A stretch of 64,000 nucleotides of DNA from Deltaproteobacteria bacterium (GCA_028818755.1 JAPPNF010000176.1:1-64000), one strand, 5' to 3'; positions 50,753-59,459 are shown, numbered from the stretch's first letter. Notes: a model not told the origin generated them from the letters alone. Numbers and translations: made by a program.

Positions 50753-52159
50753 ATGGCAACGTCAAGCAACGGAATGGGACAGACCCTCGGCGAGGCCATC
50801 GCCTTTCTGGAGGACAACTATCCGGACGAGGTCATCCGGGTCGACCGCGAGGTGGATCCGGTCTTCGAGGTCACCGGGATCCTGGCCAAGCTGGAGCGGC
50901 AGCAGCAGTTCCCGTGCGTGATCTTCGAGAACGTCAAGGGCTCCTCCATCCCGCTGGTCACCAACATGCACGCGAGCTTTCCGCGGCTGGCCATGGCCAT
51001 CGGGCTGCCCTACGACGCCACCCCCGCGGACTTCATTCACGAGTACGGCAGGCGCGAGGCGAACCCGGTGCCGCCGGTGGAGGTGGAGAGCGGGCCGTGC
51101 CAGGAGGTGGTGCTCACCGGCGACGACGTGGACGTCTCCATGTTCCCGATCCTCCAGTACCACGAGATGGACGCCGGCCGTTACATCACGCTGGCGTTCG
51201 ACGTCATGAAGGAGCCGGACACCGGCATCCGCAACGCCGGCATCTACCGGTTGCAGCTCAAGGGCAGAAACCGCTTCGGGATCCAGATCTCGGAAACCGC
51301 ACACGGTCACTACATCCTCAAGAAGAACAAGTCCCGGGGCCTGCCCACGCAGATGGCCGCGGTCATCGGCGGCCACCCGGCCATGAACATCGGCAACCTG
51401 AGCTTCACCTCCATCGACACCGACGAGTTCAGCATCGCCGGCTCCATGCTGGGCCGGCCGGTGGAGTTGGTGAAGTGCAAGACCATCGACGTCGAGGTGC
51501 CGGCCACGGCCGAAATCGTGCTTGAGTGCGAGATCCACCCCACCGAGATGGAGGAAGAGGCGCCCTTCGGCGAGTATCCGGGCACCTACGGCCCTCAGCG
51601 CATCAACCCGGTGGTGTACGTGAAGGCCATCACCATGAAGAAGAACGCGCTCTACCAGAGCTCGTTCGTGGGGCACGCCGACAACCTGCTGCTGTCGGGG
51701 GTGACGCGGAACAGCTACATCTACCACACCTGCCGCATCGCCAGCGCCGGGGTGAAGGCGGTCTACGTGCCGCCCTGCGGGCGTTCCCGCTACATCTGCT
51801 ACATCCAGATGGAGTCCATGATCGACGGCGACGCCAAGAACGCGGCCATGGCCGCCTTCGCCGCCGATCCGTTCCTCAAGTTCGTCATCTGCGTGGACGA
51901 CGACGTGGACATCAGCAACGACAGCGACGTGATGCACGCCATCGCCACCCGCGTGCGCGCGGACCGCGACGTGTTCATGATCACCCACTCCCGTGGGTCC
52001 CCGCTTGACCCGGCGTCCTACGACCCGGCCGGCGGATCCCACCTGGTCACCAAGGTCGGCGTGGACGCCACCCGCAAGTCCGATTACCCGCTGGAGATCA
52101 AGGTCCCGGGGACGGACGGCATCGACCTGTCGAAGTATTTCGGCGCGCGTTTCAAGTAG
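50753..52159 (+). CDS. UbiD-family decarboxylase
   Basis: The protein (468 aa from ATG 50753) belongs to the UbiD family of prenylated-FMN-dependent (de)carboxylases. Visible features include TLGEAIAFLEDNYPDEVIRV at the N-terminus, TNMHASFPRLAMAIGLP, QISETAHGHYILKKN and EAPFGEYPGTYGPQ, the region that binds prFMN and holds the Glu-Arg-Glu active site. The family reversibly decarboxylates aromatic or alpha,beta-unsaturated acids. UbiX, which makes the cofactor, is not adjacent. Position after the molybdoenzyme gene suggests sequential steps. Confidence 0.88.
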   Translation: MATSSNGMGQTLGEAIAFLEDNYPDEVIRVDREVDPVFEVTGILAKLERQQQFPCVIFENVKGSSIPLVTNMHASFPRLAMAIGLPYDATPADFIHEYGRREANPVPPVEVESGPCQEVVLTGDDVDVSMFPILQYHEMDAGRYITLAFDVMKEPDTGIRNAGIYRLQLKGRNRFGIQISETAHGHYILKKNKSRGLPTQMAAVIGGHPAMNIGNLSFTSIDTDEFSIAGSMLGRPVELVKCKTIDVEVPATAEIVLECEIHPTEMEEEAPFGEYPGTYGPQRINPVVYVKAITMKKNALYQSSFVGHADNLLLSGVTRNSYIYHTCRIASAGVKAVYVPPCGRSRYICYIQMESMIDGDAKNAAMAAFAADPFLKFVICVDDDVDISNDSDVMHAIATRVRADRDVFMITHSRGSPLDPASYDPAGGSHLVTKVGVDATRKSDYPLEIKVPGTDGIDLSKYFGARFK

Positions 52160-52251
52160 CGCGTACGGGCTTGCGGCCGGGCACGCCCACGGCCCTGCCA
52201 AGCGACACCGCCACCGCAATGAAGCCAGACCCGTATGGTCCGGGACCCGCC

Positions 52252-53070
52252 ATGCTGATCGACGCCCACGCCCATCTCGATCACTACGACGACCCGCAGG
52301 AGGCGCTGACGCGTATCGAGGACCGGCGCATCCTTACGCTGGCCAACGCCATGGACCCCGACTCGTACCGGCGCAATCTCGCGCTGGCGAAAGACTCGGC
52401 TTTCGTCCTTCCCAGCTTCGGCGTTCATCCCCGGCGGGCGACCGAACACTCCCGCAATCTGTCGGACCTGCGGCCGATGGCGGAGCAGAGCCCCATGCTC
52501 GGCGAACTGGGGCTCGACTTCCACTGGGTACGGGACACGGAAACGTATCCGCACCAGATCCGGGTTTTCGAGTTCCTGATCCGGGAGGCAGCGGAGCGGG
52601 ACAAAGTCGTCAACCTGCACACCAAGGGCGCCGAACGCCGCATCCTCGATACCCTGCGTGCGTTCGGCGTGAAGAAGGCCATCATCCACTGGTACTCCGG
52701 ACCCATGGACGTGCTCGACGAAATGATCGGCGAAGGGTACCTCTTCACCGTGGGGGTCGAAGTGTTGTATTCGGAGAAGATACGGGACGTGGCGCGGGCC
52801 GTGCCGCCCCGGCAACTGCTTTCCGAAACCGACAATCCCGGCGGCCACCGCTGGCTCGCGGGCGAGGTGGCGCCGCCGGATATCATCGCCGACGTGGTGG
52901 CCGAGGTGGCGCGGCTCAAGGGGCTGCCCCCGGAGAAGATGGAGGCCGTGATCCAGGCTAATTTCCTGAGGCTCATCAGCGGCGATCCGAGGCTCGCGGG
53001 AGCGCAGGCACTACTGGAACGACAGAACGACAACGCAACAAGGAGGAGCAATGCTGTTTCTGACCAATGA
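52252..53070 (+). CDS. TatD-family metal-dependent hydrolase
   Basis: The 272-aa protein has the TatD pattern: LIDAHAHLDHYDD (HxH), SFGVHPRRATEHS, MLGELGLDFHWVRDTE, VVNLHTKGAE, KAIIHWYSGPMD and LLSETDNPGGHR, with all expected His/Glu/Asp metal ligands. TatD homologues are deoxyribonucleases or phosphodiesterase-like hydrolases, but with a catabolic neighbourhood a small-molecule role is possible. The open frame extends upstream (52171 or 52219), but the ATG at 52252 starts the domain. Its stop overlaps the next gene by 20 bp. Confidence 0.82.
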   Translation: MLIDAHAHLDHYDDPQEALTRIEDRRILTLANAMDPDSYRRNLALAKDSAFVLPSFGVHPRRATEHSRNLSDLRPMAEQSPMLGELGLDFHWVRDTETYPHQIRVFEFLIREAAERDKVVNLHTKGAERRILDTLRAFGVKKAIIHWYSGPMDVLDEMIGEGYLFTVGVEVLYSEKIRDVARAVPPRQLLSETDNPGGHRWLAGEVAPPDIIADVVAEVARLKGLPPEKMEAVIQANFLRLISGDPRLAGAQALLERQNDNATRRSNAVSDQ

Positions 53071-54148
53071 GCACATCCAGGAAGTCCTGGACATGAAGAC
53101 CTGCCTTGACGCCATGGAGGATGCCTACCGCGACCTCTCGAAGAACGAGGCGGCGTACCGGCCGAGGATCGACTTCTACGTGCCGCAGGAGCCCCACTAC
53201 TATCGCTGGGGCACCATGGAGGGGGCCACCCGGTCGCTGGGCTATCTGGCCATCCGCATGAAGTCCGACATGCTCGTCTGGGAGAAGGACGGAGAGTTCG
53301 AGACCGAGGACAAGTACTGCATCGAGCCGGGCACCTACTGCGGTCTCATCTTCCTCCTGAGCGTGCGCAACGGCGAGCCGCTGGCGTTGATGAACGACGG
53401 CTACCTGCAGCACATGCGGGTGGGAGCCTGCGCCGGGCTCGGGGTCAAGTACCTCTCCCGCCCGGACTCCAAGGTGGTGGGGATGCTGGGCTCGGGCGGC
53501 ATGGCGCGGACCTACACCCAGGCCATCCACGAGGTGCGGGACATCGAGCTTCTGCGTGTGTTCAGCCCCACCAACGCCAACCGGGAAGCATTCGCGGCGG
53601 AGATGCGCGAGCAACTGGGCCTGAACGTCGAGACCTGCGACACCGCGGAGGCGGCCTGCCGAGGCGTCGACATCATCGCGATGGCCACGGACTCTCTGGT
53701 CCAGGTGATGAAGCCGGAATGGGTGGAGCCCGGCATGCACATCACCAACGTCCGCTCCAACGAGGCCGGGCCGGACATCCTGGCCAAGTGCGACCTGCAG
53801 GCGCGCCTGGGAGCCTCCACGCTGGTGCTGGACAATCCTCCGGCGGGAACCATCCACGGCTCCGACGGAATGTTCGCCTACATCGCCGGCACCGAGGAAG
53901 AGCGGAGCAAGATCCCGCCCTCCCCCATCCGCGAGATCGACAACAAGAATATCGGCACCATCCCCGACCTGATGGCAGGCCGGTGGCCGGGAAGGACCAG
54001 CGACCGGCAGGTGACGTTCCTCAACAACCAAGGCACCCAGGGCCTCCAGTTCGCCGCGGTGGGGGGCACCGTCTACGAGGCGGCAAAGGCCAAGGGGTTG
54101 GGACATCCGCTGCCGCGGGAGTGGTTCCTCCAGGACATCCGCGACTAG
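53051..54148 (+). CDS. Ornithine cyclodeaminase/mu-crystallin family protein (paralog 3)
   Basis: The 365-aa protein is closest to paralog 2: MLFLTNEHIQEVLDMKTCLD at the start, YYRWGTMEGATRSLGY, LQHMRVGACAGLGVKYLSRP, NAD-binding VVGMLGSGGMARTYTQA and the shared ending GTQGLQFAAVGGTVYEA...EWFLQDIRD. It should bind NAD(P) and act on an amino or imino acid. It overlaps the TatD-like gene by 20 bp. The stop TAG is part of a repeat family B copy. Confidence 0.85.
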   Translation: MLFLTNEHIQEVLDMKTCLDAMEDAYRDLSKNEAAYRPRIDFYVPQEPHYYRWGTMEGATRSLGYLAIRMKSDMLVWEKDGEFETEDKYCIEPGTYCGLIFLLSVRNGEPLALMNDGYLQHMRVGACAGLGVKYLSRPDSKVVGMLGSGGMARTYTQAIHEVRDIELLRVFSPTNANREAFAAEMREQLGLNVETCDTAEAACRGVDIIAMATDSLVQVMKPEWVEPGMHITNVRSNEAGPDILAKCDLQARLGASTLVLDNPPAGTIHGSDGMFAYIAGTEEERSKIPPSPIREIDNKNIGTIPDLMAGRWPGRTSDRQVTFLNNQGTQGLQFAAVGGTVYEAAKAKGLGHPLPREWFLQDIRD

Positions 54149-54201
54149 GAGCCTGTCCGAGAAGTTGAGTATGGCCAAGGTAGGCGCGACCCGCCGGTCG
54201 C
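54146..54201. repeat. Dispersed repeat family B, copy 3
   Basis: TAGGAGCCTGTCCGAGAAGTTGA begins at the stop codon of paralog 3, as in copy 1 at mlaF. A degenerate hairpin GCGACC-CGCC-GGTCGC (54186-54201) follows. It fills most of the 82-bp gap before mutY. Confidence 0.65.
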
Positions 54202-54230
54202 CCCTACCGGAGTCCACCACAACGCGGTGA

Positions 54231-55301
54231 ATGTTTGAACCCGGTCACTCCTCCAAAGTGCGGACACGCATGCGCGCCGCGCTGGTGCGCTGGTATGACC
54301 GCAACAAGCGCGACCTGCCCTGGCGGAAGACGCGCGACCCCTATGCCATCTGGGTCTCCGAGACCATGCTCCAGCAGACCCAGGTGGCGACGGTGCTGCC
54401 CTACTATCGCCGTTTCATGGAGGCGTTTCCGTCGGTAGAGGCCTTGGACCGGGCGCCGCTGGACACGGTCCGCAGCGTGTGGAGCGGCCTGGGATACTAC
54501 CGGCGGGCCGCCAACCTGAAGCAGGCGGCGCGCCTCCTGATGAGCCGGCACGGCGGCCGGCTGCCGGCCGACTACCAGGCGCTGCTACGTCTTCCGGGTA
54601 TCGGCAGGTACACGGCCGGCGCGGTCATGAGCATCGCCTTCGGCCGCCCCTGCGCTGCGCCGGACGGCAACGTGCGGCGCGTCTACGCCCGCCTGCTGGG
54701 CCTGCGGGACCCGAAACAGATCGACGCGGCGGCCGAACAGATGGTGTCCCGATCCCGTCCCGGGGACTTCAATCAGGCCGTCATGGAACTAGGCGCCACC
54801 GTTTGTCTCCCCGCGGCGCCGCTGTGCGAACGCTGCCCGTTGATCCATTGGTGCCGGGCGCGGGCGTCCGGCGCCTTCGACGTGCCGCGCCGGCAGCCCG
54901 CGCGGACGAAGGCAGTGGAATGGCCGCTGGTCTTGGTGGAGTCGCGATCCCGGATTCTGCTCCACCGCCGCCCGGAGGGCGGCCTTCTGGCGGGCCTTTG
55001 GGAGCTGCCGAGGCCGGAGACCCTGCCGACCGGCATCTTCGACGAAACGCTTCGCCGATCGGAGCCCGTGACGGTCATCCGCCACGCGATCACGGATATG
55101 CGCATCACCGCGCCAGTCTACGTGCTGCGGCGGAAGGTTTCAGTCAAAGGAGCGGCGTGGCGTTGGGTGTCCTTCGACGATCTCTCCGCCCATCCCCTTT
55201 CCTCGCTCAGCACCAAGGCCGTCCGCGTGGCGGAGCGCCATCTGAGCGTAGCGAAGCGAAGTCGAAGGGCGCCGACACAATTGATCAGGGAGGCTCGATG
55301 A
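54231..55301 (+). CDS. mutY: A/G-specific adenine glycosylase
   Basis: MutY removes adenine mispaired with 8-oxoguanine. Visible are the catalytic Glu in WVSETMLQQTQVATVLPYY, the helix-hairpin-helix LRLPGIGRYTAGAVM, the catalytic Asp region APDGNVRRVYARL, the four-cysteine [4Fe-4S] motif CLPAAPLCERCPLIHWC (C-x6-C-x2-C-x5-C) and a C-terminal NUDIX-like domain that recognises 8-oxoG. Length 356 aa is normal, but the last residues (SVAKRSRRAP and after) come from a dispersed repeat and may be an added tail. ATG at 54231 or 54270. Confidence 0.92.
   Translation: MFEPGHSSKVRTRMRAALVRWYDRNKRDLPWRKTRDPYAIWVSETMLQQTQVATVLPYYRRFMEAFPSVEALDRAPLDTVRSVWSGLGYYRRAANLKQAARLLMSRHGGRLPADYQALLRLPGIGRYTAGAVMSIAFGRPCAAPDGNVRRVYARLLGLRDPKQIDAAAEQMVSRSRPGDFNQAVMELGATVCLPAAPLCERCPLIHWCRARASGAFDVPRRQPARTKAVEWPLVLVESRSRILLHRRPEGGLLAGLWELPRPETLPTGIFDETLRRSEPVTVIRHAITDMRITAPVYVLRRKVSVKGAAWRWVSFDDLSAHPLSSLSTKAVRVAERHLSVAKRSRRAPTQLIREAR
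55242..55272. repeat. Dispersed repeat family A copy inside mutY 3-prime end
   Basis: CTGAGCGTAGCGAAGCGAAG and TCGAAGGGCGCC are joined here and translated as part of the MutY C-terminus (SVAKRSRRAP). Confidence 0.65.
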
Positions 55302-55369
55302 CGCAGGAAGAAACGGATCAGGCCTTCTCGGCCGCCCGTAGCGCCATTGAAGCGGCTCGCAACGAATGA
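55298..55369 (+). CDS. Possible 23-aa small protein coupled to mutY
   Basis: An ATG at 55298 overlaps the mutY stop (ATGA), preceded by AGGGAGG, and opens a 23-codon frame (MTQEETDQAFSAARSAIEAA..) ending one base before the convergent glycosyltransferase stop. The peptide is a plausible amphipathic helix with no known match. It may be a genuine microprotein, a truncated relic or chance; the coupling and ribosome-binding site are its only support. Confidence 0.35.
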   Translation: MTQEETDQAFSAARSAIEAARNE

Positions 55370-55370
55370 A

Positions 55371-56082
55371 CTATCGATGCAACCGCCGGCGCATCCAGGC
55401 GTAGGTTCGGGGACGGCTGACGCGGAGTCCACGGGAGGCCTCCAGGTCCCGGCGAAGCCGCTCGACGTCGTCGGCCACGTCGACATCGTACGTGCCGGCC
55501 ACCGTCCCGACCCGAAGCTCCAGTTCTCGGGCCCTTGCCAGGGTTTGCTCCAGCACCGACGCCGTGCTCCAGGCGATGCCGCCGAACAGCCCTTCCCGCG
55601 GCCGGCCGAGGCCGATCAGGTAATAGCCTCCGTCGTCCGCCGGGCCGAGGACCAAGTCGTTTCGATCCCCTTCGAGAGCGTCGAACGCCTGCCCGACCGA
55701 AGCCGTGCTCAAGCCGGGAATGTCGCTGCCCACGAGCACCACCTGACGGTAGCCCGTGTGACAGAGGTCGACGAACACCGCGTGCATACGCGCCCCCAGG
55801 GAGCCGCCCCGTTGCGGAAGGAGCGCAACACGGTGTTCGGGAAGTCGCTGGAAATAGTCCCGGCTGCGCTCCGCGTAGGCCACCCAGGTATCCCACCGTT
55901 CCGACGGCACCAAGTCGTCCAGCACGTCCCGCAGAACGCATTCGTAGAACTCCGCCGCTTGACGGGGCGCCAGCGGCGGGCACAAGCGGGTCTTGACCTT
56001 GCCGGGTTCCGGCGCCCGCGCCATGACGGCCAGGGCCGGTTTGAGCGGTGCGGCGGAACCCGCGGCCGTGTCTTTGTGCAAG
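55371..56082 (-). CDS. TIGR04282-family arsenosugar-biosynthesis-like glycosyltransferase (DUF2064)
   Basis: The protein carries the DUF2064/TIGR04282 core: LAVMARAPEPGKVKTRLCPP, VVLVGSDIPGLS and NDLVLGPADDGGYYLIGL, a nucleotide-sugar-binding GT-A fold resembling MobA-like nucleotidyltransferases. The first ATG in the core is at 56024 but would remove a beta-strand, so a TTG at 56082 (LHKDTAAGSAAPLKP) is preferred. The open frame continues further but those residues overlap the divergent DUF547 gene. Members were named for arsenosugar pathways, and no arsenic genes are seen here, so the substrate is unknown. Confidence 0.78.
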
Positions 56083-56229
56083 TTGCGGGATGTTCGGGAA
56101 CGGGAAGGCCGTCCCTTCGCGGAATTTACGTGCGCCACCAAATCAACTATAAATGATCGCGCTCTCGAAATCGCGCTCCTGCCGCTTGGGATCGCCGGAC
56201 GGGCCACAGGGACTTCCGAAACGGACTTC

Positions 56230-57075
56230 ATGCGCAACTCTTGGAAAATTGCGCCGGCCATCGCGCTTGCATACTGCCTCACGGGCGACCCGGCGCTGGC
56301 GGCGCCCGCGGCCGAGCTCTGGCCGCGGTGGCAGAAGCACGATGCGGCCGACACCCGCGCCATCGACCATTCGGCGTGGGGGGCGTTCCTCGGGAAATAC
56401 CTGGCGGCGCCGCATCCGTCCGGGGTGAACCGGCTTCGCTATGGCGGCGTGACCAAGGAGGACAAGGCCGCCCTCGACGGCTACGTCGCGCGCCTGGAGA
56501 AGATCCCCATATCCACCTACGGCCGCAACGCCCAGCAAGCCTACTGGATCAATCTCTACAACGCCCTGACCATCAAGGTGGTGCTGGAGCATTTCCCGGT
56601 GGAGTCCATCAAGGACATCAACCTTTCCTCCGGATTGTTCGGAGGACTCTTCGGCGGCGGCCCGTGGAAGGCCAGGCTGGTGACGGTGGAAAGCGAGAAG
56701 ATCTCGCTGGACGATATCGAGCATCGCATCCTGCGGCCCATCTGGCGGGACAACCGGGTCCACTACGCGGTCAACTGCGCCAGCATCGGCTGCCCCAACC
56801 TGCAAGCCGAGCCCTTTACCGCCGGGAACCTGGAGCGGCTGCTGGACGGCGGCGCCCGGGAATACGTCAACCACACCAGGGGCGCGGCGTTCGAGGACGG
56901 GCGGCTGCGCGTATCGAGCATCTACGACTGGTTCCAGGCCGACTTCGGAGGCAACACGAAGGGCGTGGTCGAGCACCTCAGGCAGTACGCCGAGCCGCCG
57001 CTGCGAAAACGCCTGGAAGGCTATAACGGCAGCCTGGACCACCACTACGACTGGAGCCTGAACACCGGCCGGTAG
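56230..57075 (+). CDS. DUF547 domain-containing secreted protein
   Basis: The 281-aa protein has a signal peptide (IAPAIALAYCLTGDPALAAP, cleavage after ALA) and a DUF547 domain: RNAQQAYWINLYNALTIKVV, VHYAVNCASIGCPNL with a conserved cysteine, and RVSSIYDWFQADFGG. DUF547 proteins occur in many bacteria, often next to DedA/TVP38 or oxidoreductase genes, and have no firm function. The start at 56230 matches the signal peptide; upstream in-frame codons belong to the divergent region. It is probably cotranscribed with the two genes downstream. Confidence 0.82.
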   Translation: MRNSWKIAPAIALAYCLTGDPALAAPAAELWPRWQKHDAADTRAIDHSAWGAFLGKYLAAPHPSGVNRLRYGGVTKEDKAALDGYVARLEKIPISTYGRNAQQAYWINLYNALTIKVVLEHFPVESIKDINLSSGLFGGLFGGGPWKARLVTVESEKISLDDIEHRILRPIWRDNRVHYAVNCASIGCPNLQAEPFTAGNLERLLDGGAREYVNHTRGAAFEDGRLRVSSIYDWFQADFGGNTKGVVEHLRQYAEPPLRKRLEGYNGSLDHHYDWSLNTGR

Positions 57076-57105
57076 CGGCGCCGACAATCCCAGGAGACAT
57101 CCTTC

Positions 57106-57804
57106 ATGAACCAACGGATCGTCAAGATAGCAGTGGTCGTGCTGGTCGCAGCCCTCATCGCCGCATTCTTCATCTTCGATCTCGGCAGCTACTTCAACCT
57201 GGAGTTCATAAAGGCTCAGCGCGACGCCTATCAGGCCTACTACCAGCAGAACCCGGCCGTCACCATCGCGGCGTACGCCGCCGTCTACATCGCTGTGACG
57301 GCGCTCTCGCTTCCGGGCGCCGCCATCATGACCCTGCTGGGCGGCGCGCTCTTCGGGGTCATCACCGGCACCATCATCGTTTCCTTCTGCAGCACCATCG
57401 GCGCCACACTGGCGTTCCTGGTGGCGCGCCTCCTTTTGCGAGACAGCATCCAGAGCAAGTTCGGAGACAAGCTGGAGACCATCAACAACGGCATCGCCAG
57501 GGAGGGCATGTTCTACCTCTTCACCATGCGGCTGATCCCGGCGATCCCCTTCTTCGTCATCAATCTCGTCATGGGGCTCACGCCCATCCGCACGGTGCAG
57601 TTCTTCTTCGTGAGCCAGCTCGGGATGTTTCCCGGCACCATCGTCTTCGTCAACGCCGGCACCCAATTGGCCCAGATCGATTCCCTGGCGGGCATCCTCT
57701 CGCCCACGCTGCTGCTCTCGTTCGTGCTGCTCGGACTGTTTCCGCTCATCGCCAAGAAGTCCATCGAGCTGGTCAACAAGAGAAGGCAGGCGAAGGCGTC
57801 GTAG
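57106..57804 (+). CDS. TVP38/TMEM64-family membrane protein
   Basis: The 232-aa protein has a single N-terminal anchor (VVVLVAALIAAFFIFDLGSY), then the family signature TALSLPGAAIMTLLGGALFG and the downstream segment FTMRLIPAIPFFVINLVMGL, as in the DedA-like SNARE-associated proteins YdjX/TVP38. These membrane proteins are proposed lipid or undecaprenyl-phosphate transporters. It lies between DUF547 and an FAD oxidoreductase, an arrangement that recurs in nature and suggests a joint role. Confidence 0.88.
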   Translation: MNQRIVKIAVVVLVAALIAAFFIFDLGSYFNLEFIKAQRDAYQAYYQQNPAVTIAAYAAVYIAVTALSLPGAAIMTLLGGALFGVITGTIIVSFCSTIGATLAFLVARLLLRDSIQSKFGDKLETINNGIAREGMFYLFTMRLIPAIPFFVINLVMGLTPIRTVQFFFVSQLGMFPGTIVFVNAGTQLAQIDSLAGILSPTLLLSFVLLGLFPLIAKKSIELVNKRRQAKAS

Positions 57805-57855
57805 CGCGGCCCGCAAGCACTGCCGCCCACACGGAAGGAACGGGAGAACCGACTC

Positions 57856-59385
57856 ATGCGCAATATTCCGCAACTGTCGCCGCAGGATGAATACAACCAG
57901 GTGCTGGGCTCCAACACGCACCCCGCGGACTGGACCAATCCCACGCCGGCCGACCGCTACAACCTGGTTGTGATCGGCGCCGGCACGGCCGGGCTGGTGA
58001 CCGCGGCGGGCGCCGCCGGCCTGGGCGCCAAGGTGGCCCTCATCGAGCGCCACTACCTGGGCGGAGACTGCCTGAACGTGGGTTGCGTCCCGTCCAAGTG
58101 CATCATCCGCTCGTCACGCGTAGTGGCCGAGATCCGCGAAGCCGAGCTGTTCGGCATCGGCTGCCCGGACAACGTCCAGGTGGACTTCGCCGCCGTCATG
58201 GAACGCATGCGCCGGATCCGCTCCCACATCAGCCATCACGACTCGGTGAAACGCTTCTCCGACCTGGGAGTCGACGTGTTCCTGGGCGATGCCAGCTTCA
58301 CCGGCTCTAACACCGTGGAAGTGGACGGCCAATCCCTGCGCTTCAAGAAGGCGGTCATCGCCTCCGGCGCCCGGGCGGTGGCGCCGCATCCGCCCATCGA
58401 GGGGATCGAGGAGGCGGGCTACCTCACCAACGAAACCGTGTTCTCCCTCACCCAACGCCCGGAACGGCTGGCGGTCATCGGCGCCGGGCCCATCGGCTGC
58501 GAGCTGGCGCAGACCTTCCAGCGCCTGGGCTGCCAGGTGGTGCTGTTCCACAACGGCGACCACATCCTCAACCGCGAGGACGCCGACGCCGCGGACATCG
58601 TCCAACAGCAGTTCCTGCGGGAGGGCATTCAACTGGTGCTCAACAGCGCCCTTACCCGCGTGGCCACGGAAAACGGCCGCAAGGTGGTCCATTACGAGGC
58701 AGGCGGCAACGCGGACTCGGTGACCGTGGACGAGATCCTGGTGGGGGCCGGGCGCGCGCCCAACGTGGACGGCCTGAACCTCGAAGGCGTCGGCGTCGAG
58801 TTCCACCCGTTCCGCGGCGTAGTGGTCAACGACTACCTGCAGACCACCAACTCGCGCATCTTCGCGGGCGGCGACGTCTGCATGGACTGGAAGTTCACCC
58901 ACGCGGCCGACGCGGCCGCGCGCATCATCATCCAGAACGCCCTCTTCTACAAGAGCAAGAAGTTGAGCTCGCTGATCATGCCGTGGGCCACCTACACCGA
59001 CCCGGAGATCGCCCACGTGGGCATGTACGAGCGCGACGCCGAGAGCCAGGGCGTCGCCATCGACACCTACACGCGGGAGCTCAAGGAGGTGGACCGGGCG
59101 CTGGCCGACGGCGAGGAGGAGGGCTTCGTCAAGATCCACGTTGCGAAGGGCAAGGACAAGATCGTCGGCGGCACCATCGTCGCCCGGCACGCCGGCGAGA
59201 TGATCAGCGAGATCACCCTGGCCATGGCCGGGAAGGTCGGCCTCGGCACCATCGCCAACGTCATCCACCCCTACCCCACCCAGGCCGAAGCCATCAAGCA
59301 AACCGGCGATGCCTTCAACCGCACCCGGCTGACGCCCACGGTCAAGAAGATCTTCCAGCGCTGGCTGGCGTGGAACCGGCGGTAG
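57856..59385 (+). CDS. FAD-dependent pyridine-nucleotide-disulfide oxidoreductase (MerA/Lpd-like)
   Basis: The 509-aa flavoprotein has the FAD motif VVIGAGTAGLVTAAGAA, the redox disulfide GGDCLNVGCVPSKC (Cys-x4-Cys, about residues 74-79), an NAD-binding LAVIGAGPIGCELAQTF and the C-terminal active-site His/Glu in HPYPTQAEA. It resembles mercuric reductase but ends at WLAWNRR without the C-terminal Cys-Cys pair and without an NmerA domain, so mercury reduction is unlikely. The pairing with TVP38/TMEM64 is recurrent. Its physiological disulfide substrate is unknown. Confidence 0.85.
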   Translation: MRNIPQLSPQDEYNQVLGSNTHPADWTNPTPADRYNLVVIGAGTAGLVTAAGAAGLGAKVALIERHYLGGDCLNVGCVPSKCIIRSSRVVAEIREAELFGIGCPDNVQVDFAAVMERMRRIRSHISHHDSVKRFSDLGVDVFLGDASFTGSNTVEVDGQSLRFKKAVIASGARAVAPHPPIEGIEEAGYLTNETVFSLTQRPERLAVIGAGPIGCELAQTFQRLGCQVVLFHNGDHILNREDADAADIVQQQFLREGIQLVLNSALTRVATENGRKVVHYEAGGNADSVTVDEILVGAGRAPNVDGLNLEGVGVEFHPFRGVVVNDYLQTTNSRIFAGGDVCMDWKFTHAADAAARIIIQNALFYKSKKLSSLIMPWATYTDPEIAHVGMYERDAESQGVAIDTYTRELKEVDRALADGEEEGFVKIHVAKGKDKIVGGTIVARHAGEMISEITLAMAGKVGLGTIANVIHPYPTQAEAIKQTGDAFNRTRLTPTVKKIFQRWLAWNRR

Positions 59386-59459
59386 GAGAGCTGCAATGCC
59401 GCGTAGGTTTCCAGGACATGACGATAACCGTCGTTCCTCGGGCTGTCGGGGCCTTGCAG
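59386..59459. other. Junction between core genome and the IetAS unit
   Basis: This 74-bp gap separates the converging flavoprotein and subtilase genes. It contains no T-rich terminator and no tRNA or integrase scar. A short inverted pair AGCTGCAA (59389-59396) and TTGCAGCT (59454-59461) spans it, which may be chance. Confidence 0.4.

Noticed and set aside
55298-55369. A confident small gene
   Set aside because: Support is limited to a ribosome-binding site and overlap with mutY; the frame is too short to judge, so it is listed with low confidence only.
57856-59385. Mercuric reductase
   Set aside because: The protein lacks the C-terminal Cys-Cys pair and N-terminal metal-binding domain, and no mer genes are nearby. 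It was called a MerA/Lpd-like oxidoreductase instead.
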